A stretch of DNA of 64,000 bases from Acanthornis magna (taxonomy: Eukaryota; Chordata; Aves; Passeriformes; Acanthizidae): positions 1 to 64,000 of the forward strand of contig JAWUZG010000978.1 in NCBI GenBank assembly GCA_036785705.1. The letters run 5' to 3'. This document shows, piece after piece, positions 38,481 through 51,570 of this stretch. The number at the start of each line of letters is the position of its first letter. The stretch's first letter is position 1. The translations under genes and the position numbers were made by a program. The notes under the pieces were generated by a model that made no database searches, was not told where the DNA came from, and saw nothing but the letters and a program-made list of their open reading frames with translations.

Positions 38481-39154
38481 GGGAAGTAATACATCACAGC
38501 CCTTCACGTAAGGCCTGACAAGAAAGGCAGATATGCAGGAACAATGGTGTGTATGTTTAAGTACTGCATAAAGCTGTACTAGTATTTTATTTTGTGTGAA
38601 GTGCATTCAGTAAGGGAAATGACTAAAAATCATGAGTAAGTGTCTGTCCAGTGTAGTAAATTAGATGCTAGCTCTCCTACACACTACAGTTAACTGATTG
38701 CCTATTGTGGTGGAACACAAGGGAGAGATTAGCCTGTTCATAGTACACTATGCACCAATCTAGAACACAGAGAATTATGGAAAGGAGTAAAAAAAAAAAT
38801 TTGATCCTGGCTAAGCACATGATTCTACACGAGCACACAGGACAATTGCTTTCCTGATACAAGATACTTTTTTAATGCTAGGTATGAAACTAACAGAGCC
38901 TTACTGAAGGAGAGATTTCTTTCTGATTCTAGTGGTTTATGAAGCATGGTCTTTCTCAGTTCTTTTCATGACAAGTTTATTTTGCAGATGTGGAATGGAT
39001 TTGTTACTTACAACCTTGAACATGTGATTGATTTCCAAGCTAAGTTGCCTATCATGGTCTGAGTTTAAACATCTCTTGCTTAAGCTGCCTCTGTCTATTT
39101 TTTCATTTAAAAAAGCCTGTGTCTTATCCAGAATGGTCAAATCCAACTTTATTG

Positions 39155-39157
<3 letters not shown>

Positions 39158-39201
<44 letters not shown>
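39158..39201. repeat. Poly(T), 44 bp
   Basis: An uninterrupted T run about 90 bp before exon 14. No retroposed body with a minus-strand poly(A) tail is apparent beside it. Confidence 0.95.
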
Positions 39202-39206
<5 letters not shown>

Positions 39207-39288
39207 TTGGTGTTAAATTTCTATTGTTTTCCATGGCTGTATTTCAGAATCAAGATGTGGTTTTATCTCTTCCATTTTTGCATTATGG

Positions 39289-39428
39289 TTTTAGTTTTAA
39301 TGTTCGTGGTATGGATGAAACGCCATGATAAAGAGCGTCGGGCAATGCAGCTCTCGATTGATCCTGAAGATGATGTGAGGGACAGCATTCTGAAATACGA
39401 TGAAGAAGGGGGTGGTGAAGAAGATCAG
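39289..39428 (+). pseudogene. CDH2: CDH2 exon 14 (membrane exit, juxtamembrane region), acceptor lost
   Basis: With the ancestral 140-nt length the exon starts at 39289 and reads (I)[46 protein letters not shown], matching the end of the helix and the p120-catenin-binding region. The two bases before 39289 are GG (cattatgg) instead of AG. A cryptic TTTTAG lies 6 nt inside the exon at 39289-39294; using it would give an in-frame exon from 39295 lacking two helix residues. The donor CAG|gtgagg is strong. Confidence 0.88.
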
Positions 39429-41038
39429 GTGAGGAAAGTTTTATGGGTTTTATATATAGATTTTCACTTCTCTCTGCATTTTATCCATTTTCTGTACATT
39501 AAAACACTGTGCTGGTAATTTTACAATTAAATACTGAAGGCAATAAGTGATGTTTTCAAAACTTTAAATAAAATATAGCTTTCTCATTTTGGTTTTTTGC
39601 ATTTCCAGATATACCAGTTGCTTGCAATGTAAAAACAGTACCTTGCAGTAAAAGTATTCTGACCAGACCAGCTAAGGCTGTTAAATGAAAGTTAACATCT
39701 ACTCTCATTGCCATCTTTAAACTTTCTTCATCCCTTATCTGGGAACTTGCTGTACAGAAACACCAGTGCAGGGTGCCTAATGTCATCTAAACCAAATCTG
39801 ACCCTTTCTTGGTGGTGGGTGAATGCCTTTCTAGGTGCATAGTAATGTTGGCTATTGGCAGATTTGTCATCACTGGGATTTCAAGCTTGGAAAGTATTTA
39901 GGTTTCAAGTAGCTGTCAGGGCACATCTGTGTTTATTCAAATACCTTTCCAGGCAGGTGCCATATGCATTTACTCTGATGTCACCTCTGGTTGAACCACT
40001 GCTGATATATCAGAGGACTAGGAGTGATGTGTATATGCTAAGAATAGCTTCTTTTTCCCCCCTCTCCCTCCAAGTTAGTGGATTTTCATGCAGTGTGATT
40101 TCCTTCCTTCAGAGGACGTTTATTAAGTGCTTTATGAACATGACAAACAGCAGATTTATGGACATGATTAATAGTAGAAGTGTAGTAATTACAAAGAGAA
40201 TAGTGCATATAATAGAGTCTAAGAAATTTTCCAGTTAAAAGCCTTGAAAAATTAAGTGCAATTCTTCCACACATCCCCAGTCTCAGTCATCTGGCACTTG
40301 AGTTATTTGAAAAGTGTCTCCCTTCACTGAGACTACACACTTTCATAGTTTCTTTCTGCTCATTTGTTTCTCTGAAATTTGTGTTCCCCTTAGTAATTTC
40401 CATGCTTCCTGCATTTCCCCAAGTACTGTTCCTACTTCCTGTCTTTTCTGCATAGTGCTCTTCTTAGGTAGTTTTCAAAGGAAACTCCAGTTTATGCAGT
40501 TTTGGAAAATGGCTTGTGTTGTTAAATAAAGTGAAAACAACCCTTTGAGTCTATGCGTGTATTCCAGTTGTTTGTATGTAGTTTGAGTACAAGAACTGCA
40601 TCCTGTTTGCACGTCTGTTATTGTACAAAAAAGCTATGAGCTTAAAAGAAAATTAGGAAAACTCGGTCTTATGAAAACTAATTTTTCAGTTCACATACTC
40701 CCAGCTCTTGTTAATCCGGAGTTCTCTGGAGGATCTGTTCAGCAATTGTCATGGAGCTTGCTTTTTAATTTAAGTGTAATTTTTAATTACCCTCAGGACA
40801 GAGTGAGTTAGGTTCTCTGAGTATAGTCCATTGGGAAGTCATAGGTGATGCTCGGGTAGTGTTAGGAGAGATTGTGCTGCAGGTCAGAAATGTCAAGCAT
40901 TGTAACAGTGTACAATGAGAGCGAAACAGGAATGGTTCGGAGGTCTCTCCTCTGTCCATCCTGTGCTGTGCTCTGTTGGTTTAGATTTCCTGGGATTCGC
41001 AGAAGCTGGCGGAGGAAGCAGGCAGTGAATTATTAAAA

Positions 41039-41653
41039 TGCAGATATAGATCCAATATCAATATCCACCTGAGACGGACAAAGACTCTCTAACTTGTTAA
41101 GGTTAGAAAGTATATGTTTATTTCAGCTGCAGGGATAGCTCCCAAATGTACAGCTCCGAAGTAACAATGCAACACAGAACTTATTTATCTATCACAAAAA
41201 TGCATATTTTGCATAAGCGCCTCCCATTCCACACTTCGTATGGAAATTAGCAAAAAGCCATTAAACATGCGCAGTTCCTGCAATGGAATTGGGTCGGTGG
41301 TCGTTAATTTGAGTCTGAGGGCTGCTTTGGATGAAGTAATATGAGTCTTCCTCAATGTGACCTTCTTACTTCGTTGATTTTTGACAATACATTTGACCCT
41401 GGAAAACTCCCAATGTTCTCTTCTATTGCTTCTACGTAGGTTGTATCTTGGCAAAATTTGTAACTGTAAAGGCTCTCCTTCGAACCTCTTCTCTTAAGAT
41501 TATTAATTGTCTATTTTAAGCATAGCTGAGTAAATATCAAATAATCAAAAGGCTACTCTGCATTTAATCATTAGTTTCTTTCCAACTAAGTTCTGCATCT
41601 TTTTCTATTCTAGTTGATTTTAACAGAACTAACTTTTATCTAAAATCTCTACA
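41039..41653 (-). mobile_element. Solo LTR, minus strand
   Basis: Read on the minus strand it starts TGTAGAGATTTTAGATAAAAG-like at 41653 and ends ATCTATATCTGCA at 41039, about 615 bp with TG...CA ends. A TATA-like block (TATGCAAAATATGC) lies upstream of an AATAAA (CTGAAATAAACATATAC), the normal LTR promoter and poly(A) order. An 89-codon open frame inside is not a known retroviral protein. No perfect target-site duplication is visible. Confidence 0.7.
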
Positions 41654-41678
41654 TTTAAGTGTCTAAAAGAAAACCCTA

Positions 41679-41906
41679 TGTTTCAGCAGGAGGACCCAAG
41701 ATGGCAAAAAGTGAAACTTTATTTACAGAAACTTCTTTATATATCCATCAATAATCTAGCAACTATTGGTCAGCAGGGAATCCACCTCCTAAAACCATTG
41801 GTCACAGCTATACAACACCTAGTACCAAACACAGAGATTAAGAAAGTACAAAAAATGCAGCTTATCTCTATTCTCCCTGAGAAAGAAGAGAAAGATTTCT
41901 AAAACA
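41679..41906 (-). mobile_element. Second, short LTR-like element, minus strand
   Basis: About 228 bp with near-inverted ends (TGTTTCAG at 41679, CTAAAACA ending 41906). On the minus strand it holds GGATATATAAAG followed by GTAAATAAAGTTTCAC, a TATA box and poly(A) signal in LTR spacing. It lies only 25 bp from the neighbouring LTR, in the same orientation, and may be a truncated LTR of another family. Confidence 0.5.
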
Positions 41907-44900
41907 GTGCAGCTACAGTGCTCCTCTCCTGTGGCAGTGCTGTCTTTGTGAGAGGTTCAGTGAGGGCAGTGTGGCAGGAGGTGACATCCTGTGAATGCTG
42001 CAGAGATGAGCGCGATGTAAACCATCCATAATCGCAGCCTTTCACCAGCACTGAATGAATGTGCTGCGTGCAGTGAAAGGAAAACTTTTTGCAGCAGTAA
42101 AAGAGTAAGAAATGTGAAATCAGGACCATTTCCTCTCACAGTGGGCATAGAAAGCATCTAGACATAGAGAATTTTCAGGGCTTTACAAAAGACTGAATAC
42201 TTTTTACTCACTGAACGCTTTCTTACTTTCTTAAGATGAATTTTATAGCCACAATTGTGATTTAGTTCTCTTCACTGCCAGCCACTTTGTTCAGGTACAC
42301 TGGTCCCTTTTTTGATCCATTGACAGCAGGCCAGTCTCTGGGGGTCTAAAACACCTTAAACACTCCAAATGTAGAAAACATGTCAGGAAAAGAAGAGCTC
42401 ATACAAAGTATAACAGGCTTTTATGACCACTTCTGCTGTAGCCATTTTTATACAACTAGTAGGCACAGTGGGTGTAGGTTCTCTGATAACTTCAAAAGTA
42501 GGAATTTGTTCCTATTCAGAATGGATGAAGAGAGAGCACACACTTTTTAATTTACTTTTCTGTCTGCAATGGATAATGTAAGTCAGTTTTGTCTTGCTTC
42601 TCAGGGAGATTATTTTACTTTATTTTGGTTTGATATTTTGTAAAATCTAAATTCTGCCTGTGCTTAACTAGATAATAATAGTCCCTAGGTTTGTTTCTTC
42701 TTGTTTCCTTCCTGGTCCCCCTCACCTCCTGTGGCCAGGGGAAAGAAGGAGAATTATATTTAATTGGGGTTTATTTGGGTTTGTGCACATTTTATGTGAG
42801 ATTTAAGAACTTAGAATGCAAAACTTTTTGTATGTCCCAACAAGTTCTTTGCAAGCAGTAACTCATTTTTGCAAGTCGCGGCTTAGCAAAATACTGCCTG
42901 AGCAAAGCTGTGTACAGAGCATTGCAGGAAGAAGGTATTGGCTGTAAAGATCTTTGCATTTTTGTCAGTGTTAATGAGAACATTCAAGAGTCAAAGTGAG
43001 TGTTCTAGAAAGGACGGGACTACTAACATCAAAACTGTATTTTCAGAAAGAGGCCTCATAAGGTAAAACTGCCACTGTTCTATTAAAATCAAGAAAAATT
43101 GTTTCATGTCAATCTTGGATCCATAAGTCATCAGTAAATGACAGGACAATGCTCTGCATCAATATTAACTTTTTTATGGTGCACCAGCCCTAAAATTCTG
43201 AGGATTGATTAAACAAGCAGCTTCAGTGGAAGGCAATACCGAGATGACTCAAACACAGAGCCATCCAGCCCAGGGTGCATCTCATGCAGTGAAATAGAAG
43301 GGAATTTTAAAGCCTCATCTGCATCTCAGTGAAAACAATATTTTAAAAGCTTCAGACATTTTCATAATCAGTACCATTTAAAATTACTTCTATTTATAGC
43401 CAGCAAATTACTTTTTTCTTCTCTAGAAGGGAAACTTGAAGATTTACCCTGTGTGGCCTCATATTTCCCAGATGTTTAGGTTATTTGAAGATACAACTGT
43501 TAGGGCTTGAAGGTACATGATAGAACTTAGATCTCTCTGTATGCTGAACCAAATTACTTTTAAACTGGAGGTTTTTATCTTAAAATAATTTTATTTATTT
43601 GGGAGGTTTAATTTATTTATTTTGAAGCTATGCAGTTGGGTTTCTTAGCTCTCATAGCAGACTCAGAAACTCTTAAAGCATGTTCAGCATGTTCCTTTCA
43701 GACTCTCTGTACATTCTATCAGAGTGATGTCTCCCATAAGAAATTAGATGAGTTCAAATTCCATCTAGTTCCTCCGAGTCACAGCAACTGCCAACAAGAA
43801 GTTGGAATTTCTGTTTGGTTTTGTTGGTGTGTTTGTTTTTTTCTCCTGTGCCAGCAATTCCAAGGAATTATCATGTGAAATATGTAATAAAAGTCCAAGT
43901 TCAGTCCATTGTGAAGATCTTCTCTTAATCCCATCTGAGGCCATCTTGGCCTGCTTTGTTCACTCTGACAGACTGAATGCTTGTCAAGAAAATTAAGGAT
44001 CTTGAATGATTCATAGTTGTCTTCTAGCCTGGCATGATGTACCCAGGGTCATGTGATCCCCACAGCAGCTGAGAAAAATGCTATTCATTCTCTAAGCCAG
44101 AAAAGCTTTTGATCTGTGGGTCATAGCTGAAGTCAGCCTGTTCGCCACTGAAAAGCATTGTCAACACTGGAAATACTCTGGACTTTTTTCACCTAGAAAA
44201 AGTGGCCTGAAAAACAGGCTCCAGAAGGTGTACAGCATTCCTGTCATTCTAGGCAGAAACTGTCTGGGTTTTGTGAAGGACGACTGTGCTAGCAGAAGCT
44301 GGGAGTAAGGGAGGAATGACAGGCAGCAAGAGATATTCCAGGTTGAAAGCTTTAGATTCTTTTAGGATTATATTTACTATTTTCTACTGTCGTGGGTTTG
44401 ACCCTGGCTAAATGCCAGGCACCTACGACGTTTGCTTTTAACTACCACATCTACTTCCAGCAATTTAGCTACTTGACTTAGAGATGATGGGCCATGAGAG
44501 GGTTTGAGTCAGCATCATTCCACAGCAGTCAGTGGGACTGGTTTGGGAGGGGACAAGTGTTGTTTGTTTTGTGCTTAGTTTTTTTGTCTGTCTTTTGGTG
44601 GTTTTTTTTTGTTAAACCTTGGTATCTAGTTTTGTTTTTCCTAAAATTACATCTGAATCTTAAACCCATGGGCGTGGGAGACAGTATAGCTCATTATACT
44701 CTGAAACAGAATGTTCAGATTACGAAACTGGTAGTGAGTGCCTCTCTTAATTATTAATGGACCACGTGATCGGTAGCTTGTAGTGGTTTAGCAAATGGGG
44801 AGGTGTGAGGTGCAAATGATGATTATTCTGTGCTGATACAGTGTGCTCTGAACTTGTAGCACCACTCTCAGTTCCAGTTACCAAAACCTGCTGCTGACTG

Positions 44901-47900
44901 CATGTTGAAGCACTCCGCGTGTGTCTGCAGCGTAGTTCACACGCACAGCACATCACAGCCCATAACCATCACAAACTCATTTTTGTCACGTATCTCGGGC
45001 CATTTGCATGACTTACGACGAGGCAGTGGGTGCTTGACTGGGATATGTGCGGCCTATGTCAGCCTGATAACTGTGATGCTTTTTTTAAAATCTAATTGCT
45101 TTTATAGACATCTCATTGCACAGGATGATTCTCTTCTCTCCTTTGAGTTAATTTCTATAATGTTTTTTGAATTTTAGTAGTACTTGCTCATGCAGGTGGT
45201 CCTGTTGAAGCAAGTTGCCTGAGCCCAGTGGGTGGTATGCTTTGAAAGTATTGCAGATGAGCTGTTTTGAACATGTGGGATAATCTAGCCCTCAAATCTT
45301 TTCAGCACAGGAATTTCCAATGCAATGATTTTACTGTTATTCAAAGTAGTTTTCTTTCTGAGGATTCTTCATGGTCCTTCCTACATCACTTCTTTTTTTT
45401 TTTTTTCCGCAGTAGTCAATAGCCTGCTTTTTGTCATATTCTTTCTTTACATACTTATGTAAAGAAAGAAAATTGTAGCATTTATTTTAATGGTGTTAAT
45501 TGCACTAAAAGATGAATGATTTATTGTTATGTATGCAGGATCTAAATTCTGAACAGAAATTGGCTCCTTGATAGAAAGGGTAGCTGTGTTCCAGCATTTA
45601 TGTGTCATAGATAAAAGCAAATTAGGCAATGCTTCTGAATTGTTGTGGGGGGGGTTTTGGGGGTTTTTTTTCTTATTGTCATAACTCTTCATATGCCCAC
45701 ATTTTGAGATAACATTAGTCTTCTGTGTTAGGTCTTGTTAATAACCTCTGTTGTAAGCATGATAATGGTCCTTACCTACTCCAGGAACTTTATACATCCA
45801 TGTGATTAGATTTTCTTTTTCATCACCCTGAGTGTTACTCAGATCATTTACTCTCACTTTTTAACCTTCATTTTGCATTGCATTAAGAACAGAACATGTT
45901 TTATGTTCTGAAATTTTGAACATAATGAATGAAATAAAGGTTGCTAAGATATTCCCCATGAATATACAATACTATAATTAACAGGTAGTTATTGCAGGGA
46001 TTGTGTTTGTTTACTAAGACATTAGCTTCACTTTTTGAATAAGCGACTCATACAGTGCTCCTGTGGAGGAATTACTGTTATTCCTTGGTGAATCTTTATC
46101 TCATGATATGAAAAGTAATGTTTTCATAATTCCATTACAAAATTGTTTTGTTTTATCGAGTCTAGAACCTCTGCCTGTTAGCGTGGTTTATCTGCAGCTC
46201 GAGTTTAGCTTTCACCTTTTTTATTATTAAAAAGTATAAGCTAGCTTTTTCTTTATATTAAAAATCATTAACTTGTAGTACTCCAGATGCATCTATAATA
46301 AAAACAAATGAGAAAAGCAGTGTGGCAGAAAGTAATCTAAAAGCAAGTGGCAAAGCTCAACTGTTGGTGTAGGCAGTTGAACTATCCTCCCACCTGCAGC
46401 CTCCATCTAGTCAGTCCTTTGTCTTTGTTTTTTTTGAAGTCCCATTATTTCAGCAAATGTAAGATTTAGGGTGGGTTGGAACATTTTGCAGAGCTCAGGC
46501 AATATTTTAAGTGCAAATTTCTAATAGCTTTTTAGGCGATGTTTGGTGGGTTTGGGGGGTAAAATATATAGCAGGATTGGTTTTCACTTCCTTTTTTTTT
46601 CTGTTAAAAAGATCTCAGTGGGAACACACAGCAATAAAATACTTCTTTCCTTACTTCCCCATCCCATTTCTCTGTTGGAGTAGACACTAATTGTCTTTGG
46701 AACACAAAGGCAAAGCAGAACACATGTTTTATCCATAGGTACTTCCAAGTCATAATTAGTTCTGTTCTCTTCAGAAAATAAAAAACCTGAGTTTATACTG
46801 AGGCACCACCCTCTAAAAGGGGCCGGTGAAATGTAAATTTCTGCTACTGTTGCTTTATATGCGCCTAAACCACTGCAGCCGATTGTGTTCAGTGAATGAC
46901 ACAGTTCTCACCATCCAATTAAGTCAAAGTGATCTGCTGACAATTAATGAAGTTGATTATTTCTTGTATGGGGATAGAGCTGAGCTTGCATATTTCTTTG
47001 CAATGGGTGCATCTCTTGAAAATGAGAAACGGGTATAGTGGTTTTGTTACATTATTCATATGTCCAGACCTACGTTCATGCCTAACCAAAGCTTTAGTTT
47101 TGTAGAAGGTAAAAACGCAAGCCATCCCTAGAAGTGTGTCACACAGTCTCGTGAACAGCCAGGAAATAAACTGAGAGCTCTGAGATAATAGAGAGGCCAG
47201 GTGCATAAATCATCAGTGAATGTCACTCACGTTCCAGGCACTAGGCTGTGGGAGTGGAAAGCTCAATTCACATGTAATATATTAAAATATTTTCAGAGTT
47301 TTCCTTTCTCAAAAAAAAAAAGTCACTGCTGTCTATGCATAGCATTTTATAGTTTAAGTATATTGTGGTTTCATTCTTTTGTTTGCAGTTCTGCTTCATA
47401 ATGCCCTGGTATACATTCATATAAGGCAGATTCCATTACTGGAATATTTTTACTTTGTTAGGGGTTTTTCCAAGAACTTAAATAAATCTTCTAATTTAGA
47501 ACACCTATTCAGGATGAAAGAAATAAAAGATGTTTAGAAGTTTCTGAGAAACTCTTGATTCCTGGCCTACTCCCTCTTTCTTATTTTTTTAATTTTTCAG
47601 GGGTTTGTAGGATCTGGTAATTGTCAGTCAGAAAGTGAAGTACTTTTTAAAAAAATCTCTCCTTCCGTAACTGATGACTGCTGTATGAGGGATTATTACT
47701 CGGGTGCTGTTCAGTGAGTGAATATCTGCCTTGTCCAAGAGGAAGCTGTTTGAGGAGGAGATTTTTGAAGGCTGCTTTATCTTGTTTCTCAGTGATTACT
47801 GGGGAATATAAAATGGTCTTTCCTTCTATTCTGGATGTTTCTTCTTTTCAAGTTGAGGTACTGAGATATGTGAACTGTGCTTTGAACTACTGCGTAGATG

Positions 47901-50900
47901 TTCTTAAAGAAGTGCTTTTGGGGGTTTTAGAGCCTTCTGCATACACTTACGGTAAGGTGGTTAATTTGTAGGACAGTCTTTGCTTAAAGCTGTTAGAACT
48001 AAGTGAATAGCTAATAACGTCAATATTGTAATCAGCTTGGAGGGGAGAAGGGGTTAGTGGGGTTTGAGGGGCAGTGAGATTGATTGATTGATTTCACAAG
48101 ATGCAACTTCTGATAAAATGCCCTTCTGGCACATGAAGGTTGTCTTCTCTTTAACCACCAGTTATCAAATAAGTAGCTCTATTGGCTCCAGTGATAATAG
48201 ATCCCTTCATAAACAAGTGGAAAGTCAAAGAATCATTCCATTTGCTTCACTTAGATCCCTGTCATAGAATGTGAGGTTTCTGTTTCCCTGTTGACTGTAG
48301 GCTTGGACTATCAGACTAGTCCAAGTTTCTGGTTTCTAAAGGCCTGAGTTCTTCTAGATGCAAAATGGGAGCAAACGAATATGTTTTCGCAATCTTCCAA
48401 TAGAGAAAAACTAATTAGGTTCTCATTTCCGTCAATAATCAAAGTTTTTCAAGAAGTTTGAGGAGAAAAACATGAACTAATCTTCTGTTTGGGTTTGCTC
48501 AAGTCCAAACAGATGGAAGGCGATTTTTTCTAGAATTGCTGGAGTTAGGGCTAAACAGCACAAAGAAATATCTCTGACAAAAATTGGCAGCCATATGAAT
48601 TAGGTGCTCACAGCTCTCACTGAAGTGCCTTTCCAGTGGAGGGCCGAGTCTTGTTCCCCAAGGAGCTGTTAGCAGTCCCTAAGCAGGTTTTAACTATGAA
48701 CAGGTTCTATGGGAAAAGACTGGAGCAAAACCAAAACACTGCTGCCTTGCGGTCCTGAATTTAAGAGTGAAAATGATGACCCAGAACACTGCTCACAGCT
48801 GGCTGTCCCAGCATATCCCAGCCTCTTTTGTTCTCTCTTTGACATGCCAGTTTTCCATTTAGCTGTCACTCCTACAGTTAACTATCTTAACAAACTCTGC
48901 TTGAGGCTAACCTTTAAGTCTGTTCAGGAGCTTTAGGTAATAAGTGAAAAGCTTTCCCACTTTCCTATCTGTGAAAGCAGCACTGAGTGAAGAGATGGGA
49001 CTTCAGCAGCTCTAAACAGCTCATGACCTAGCACTTGAAAACATTTTTCCTTCTTTTACTTTGTGATAATTGAGTAAAGTTGACTTTAGACAGAATGTTG
49101 AAACAGCTGGAGTCACTGCATGATGCTGTGTTTGCCTGGCACTGAGCTGGCTTGGGGAGGTGGTGGATGAGTTGGCCATACCCCACTGATGTACAGGTAG
49201 GATTGATTTAAATGATACAAGGGGTTTGAGAGGCTGAGGTAATAAGTACAACGCATCTTTTCCCTTCTGGACACTATTAGACCTGCAAGATCAATTTTCT
49301 CTGATAGAAGGCTAAATGACAGTGTCATAAATTACCTTCAAAAAGAAAACCAAAGTGGCAGTCCATGTCAAGACAGATTCTGCACTGCTGTTACCTCATG
49401 GATGGCCATCTTTGCTGTCTTTTTAGCTATTGGAGCCTGGATATATCTCAATCTATTAAATACACGAAAAAGGATGCTCTTAGATGTGGACATAATAGAC
49501 TGACAGACTTGATTTATATTTCTGTATGACCACTAACCAGTAAAAGAATTGTGTACATGTGTGGGTGGGGGAAAAAAATATGGTCATAGAATTGAAATGA
49601 ACAGAGAAGCTCTTCTGGTTTTAATACATCGTTATTTAACCATACCAGTTTGAATTCCTCCACAATGAAATGCTTAGATTCTTAAAAAAAAAAAAAAAGT
49701 TTTTTTCATTTCTCCCTGTTGGTGTTTTCCACCTTTATCTTTTAGGTGGATATGAAAAGCACTCATGTTACATATTTATAAATTCTAAAAAGTACATTCT
49801 TTTCTGTTTGATAGGATTTTCTGTAGCATGTCTCTAAACTATTTTGATTTATTTTACGTAATAAAAAGGGAAAGGATAAAAAGTTCTGTTCTGTGTACTT
49901 TTCTCACTTTCATACTGCTTCCTGGAGATCACTTATTATTCTGTTTGGTACATGAAGTACCGAAGGGTAGGAGTTACAGCTCTGCCCCAAGGAACTTGTA
50001 ATCTAATTAAAGCATATGAAACTGCATTCTCAGATCTCAGTGGAGCTGTTCCACCTTTCTTGACTATGTATTTGTTTGCAGTCATCGGAGAACCCAAGTA
50101 ACAAATCAGAAGCTGTAGTGGATTTGATAATCAGTTACAGTTCTCCCCACAAACTACCATCACTGCTGTCAAAAGAATTTCTCCTCCTGTTGAAAAGTGT
50201 GGGTTTGGGGTCACAGGAGGTCATACTCTCAAAGAGCATCTGCATCCCATGAGATAACAGCAGCAGTAAAAGCTTGCATTCCTTCCTTTAGGACCCAATA
50301 AGGAACTAATGAAAATCTTACAGTCTGCACAGAGAACTTGCAGCAAGTTGAGATTATAAATAACATTTTTACCAGAAGAGCACTGTTGAAAAATGGGTAT
50401 TTTTGATGGATAGAGTAGCTTATTTAGGATGCTTCTTAGCTGCTTGGATTATTTGTGGGGGAGGGTATCTGGCATACACAGAGTTGGCATGAGCCCCCAT
50501 CTGCTGATAGTTCTTGAATGGCTTTTTAAGCCTTTTTTAAAGCCTTGAATGGCTTTTTTTAAGCCTTAAGTTCTTTGTTGCACATTCTCACCAGTGCCCT
50601 GTGTAAAGGCATCCTAGAGCATGACTTTCTTCTAGACATGGCAACAGTGAGGGGAATGACAACGACTGTGCAAAGAGAATTCAGGCATATCTATGTTAAA
50701 TGCATAAACATTGATCTAATTAAATTTTTTTACATACATACATACTGCTTATTGGAATTCATACTGCTGTGCTAACTTCATCAGTCTGCCAGAGTTTGAA
50801 ACTGCAGCATCAAGTACTTAATGAACAGATTCATGAGTAATCTCTAGAAAGTGCTTAGAATTAAGGCCAAATCTGAGGAGCTTTGTACTTCTTATGACAT

Positions 50901-51405
50901 TTTTCCCCCTTCGGCTTTCATATTATGGAAGCCATATGAAATCAGCAAGGAGTCTTACATTCATTCTTTGAAGGTATTATAAAATACTGCAAAACAGTGT
51001 GCTTGCCTTTTTCTCAGGGTGTGTGATATTTATTTTCTTAGAAACATAAGAGTTGGATTTGGCATCTTTGCTCTATGCTGTAAATCATCATTGCTAGGTA
51101 AAGTGTTTAGCCTCTTACTAGTACTACTCAAATCCCTGCTTCTCAAGGGAAAACTTAGAGAAGCTCTGCAAATCTGAAGGAATAGAATCAAATCAGGAGA
51201 TTCAGGGAGCGTAAATCAGATAACATTCTGTTGGTATGCAAATAACAATCTTATTGACTTATTCTCAGTAAGCATCACAATCCTGAAAATAGGACTTCTG
51301 ATGAAATGATACTTTGCATTTTCCCTTTCTTCCTTCTCATGTTTCCCCCTAGCAGATATTGTTTGAAATTCTGCTAACGTGCTGTCTCTGTTTCATATTT
51401 TGCAG

Positions 51406-51570
51406 GAGTGTGACTCGAGCCAGCTCCAGCAGCCTGACACTGTGGAACCAGATGTCATCAAACCTGTTGGAATCGGACGTCTTGATGAAGGGCCAATCCA
51501 TGCAGAACCTCAGGATCCAGTCAGATCAGCTGCTCCTTATCCTGGGGACATTGGGGACTTCATTAATGAG
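51406..51570 (+). pseudogene. CDH2: CDH2 exon 15 (cytoplasmic tail)
   Basis: Fifty-five intact codons, acceptor ttgcag. It encodes [55 protein letters not shown]. The ancestral DYDLSQ is ECDSSQ and the Tyr in AEPQYPVR is Asp. The donor GAG|gtcgag keeps GT but departs from the gtragt consensus, so splicing to exon 16 would be weak; reading through ends at TGA 51580-51582. Confidence 0.92.

Larger units (their letters stand above)
38010..39288 (+). other. CDH2: Intron 13 of the CDH2 copy
   Basis: About 1.3 kb. It contains a tandem 30-bp duplication (38427-38480) and a run of 44 T (39158-39201), and ends in GG instead of AG. Confidence 0.65.
39429..51405 (+). other. CDH2: Intron 14 of the CDH2 copy
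   Basis: The largest intron here, about 12 kb, phase 0. It holds two LTR-like elements (41039-41653 and 41679-41906), short homopolymer runs near 45390 and 49684, and an imperfect short tandem repeat of AATGGCTTTTTAAGCC type near 50515-50570. A stretch at 44391-44412 resembles the first bases of an avian LTR but is too short to call. No embedded gene is supported. Confidence 0.65.

Noticed and set aside
41185..41454. 89-codon minus-strand frame with a basic N-terminus
   Set aside because: It lies wholly inside a solo LTR and does not resemble gag, pol or env.
44391..44412. TGTCGTGGGTTTGACCC-like start of an avian LTR
   Set aside because: Only about 20 bp resemble an LTR start, with no body or matching end.
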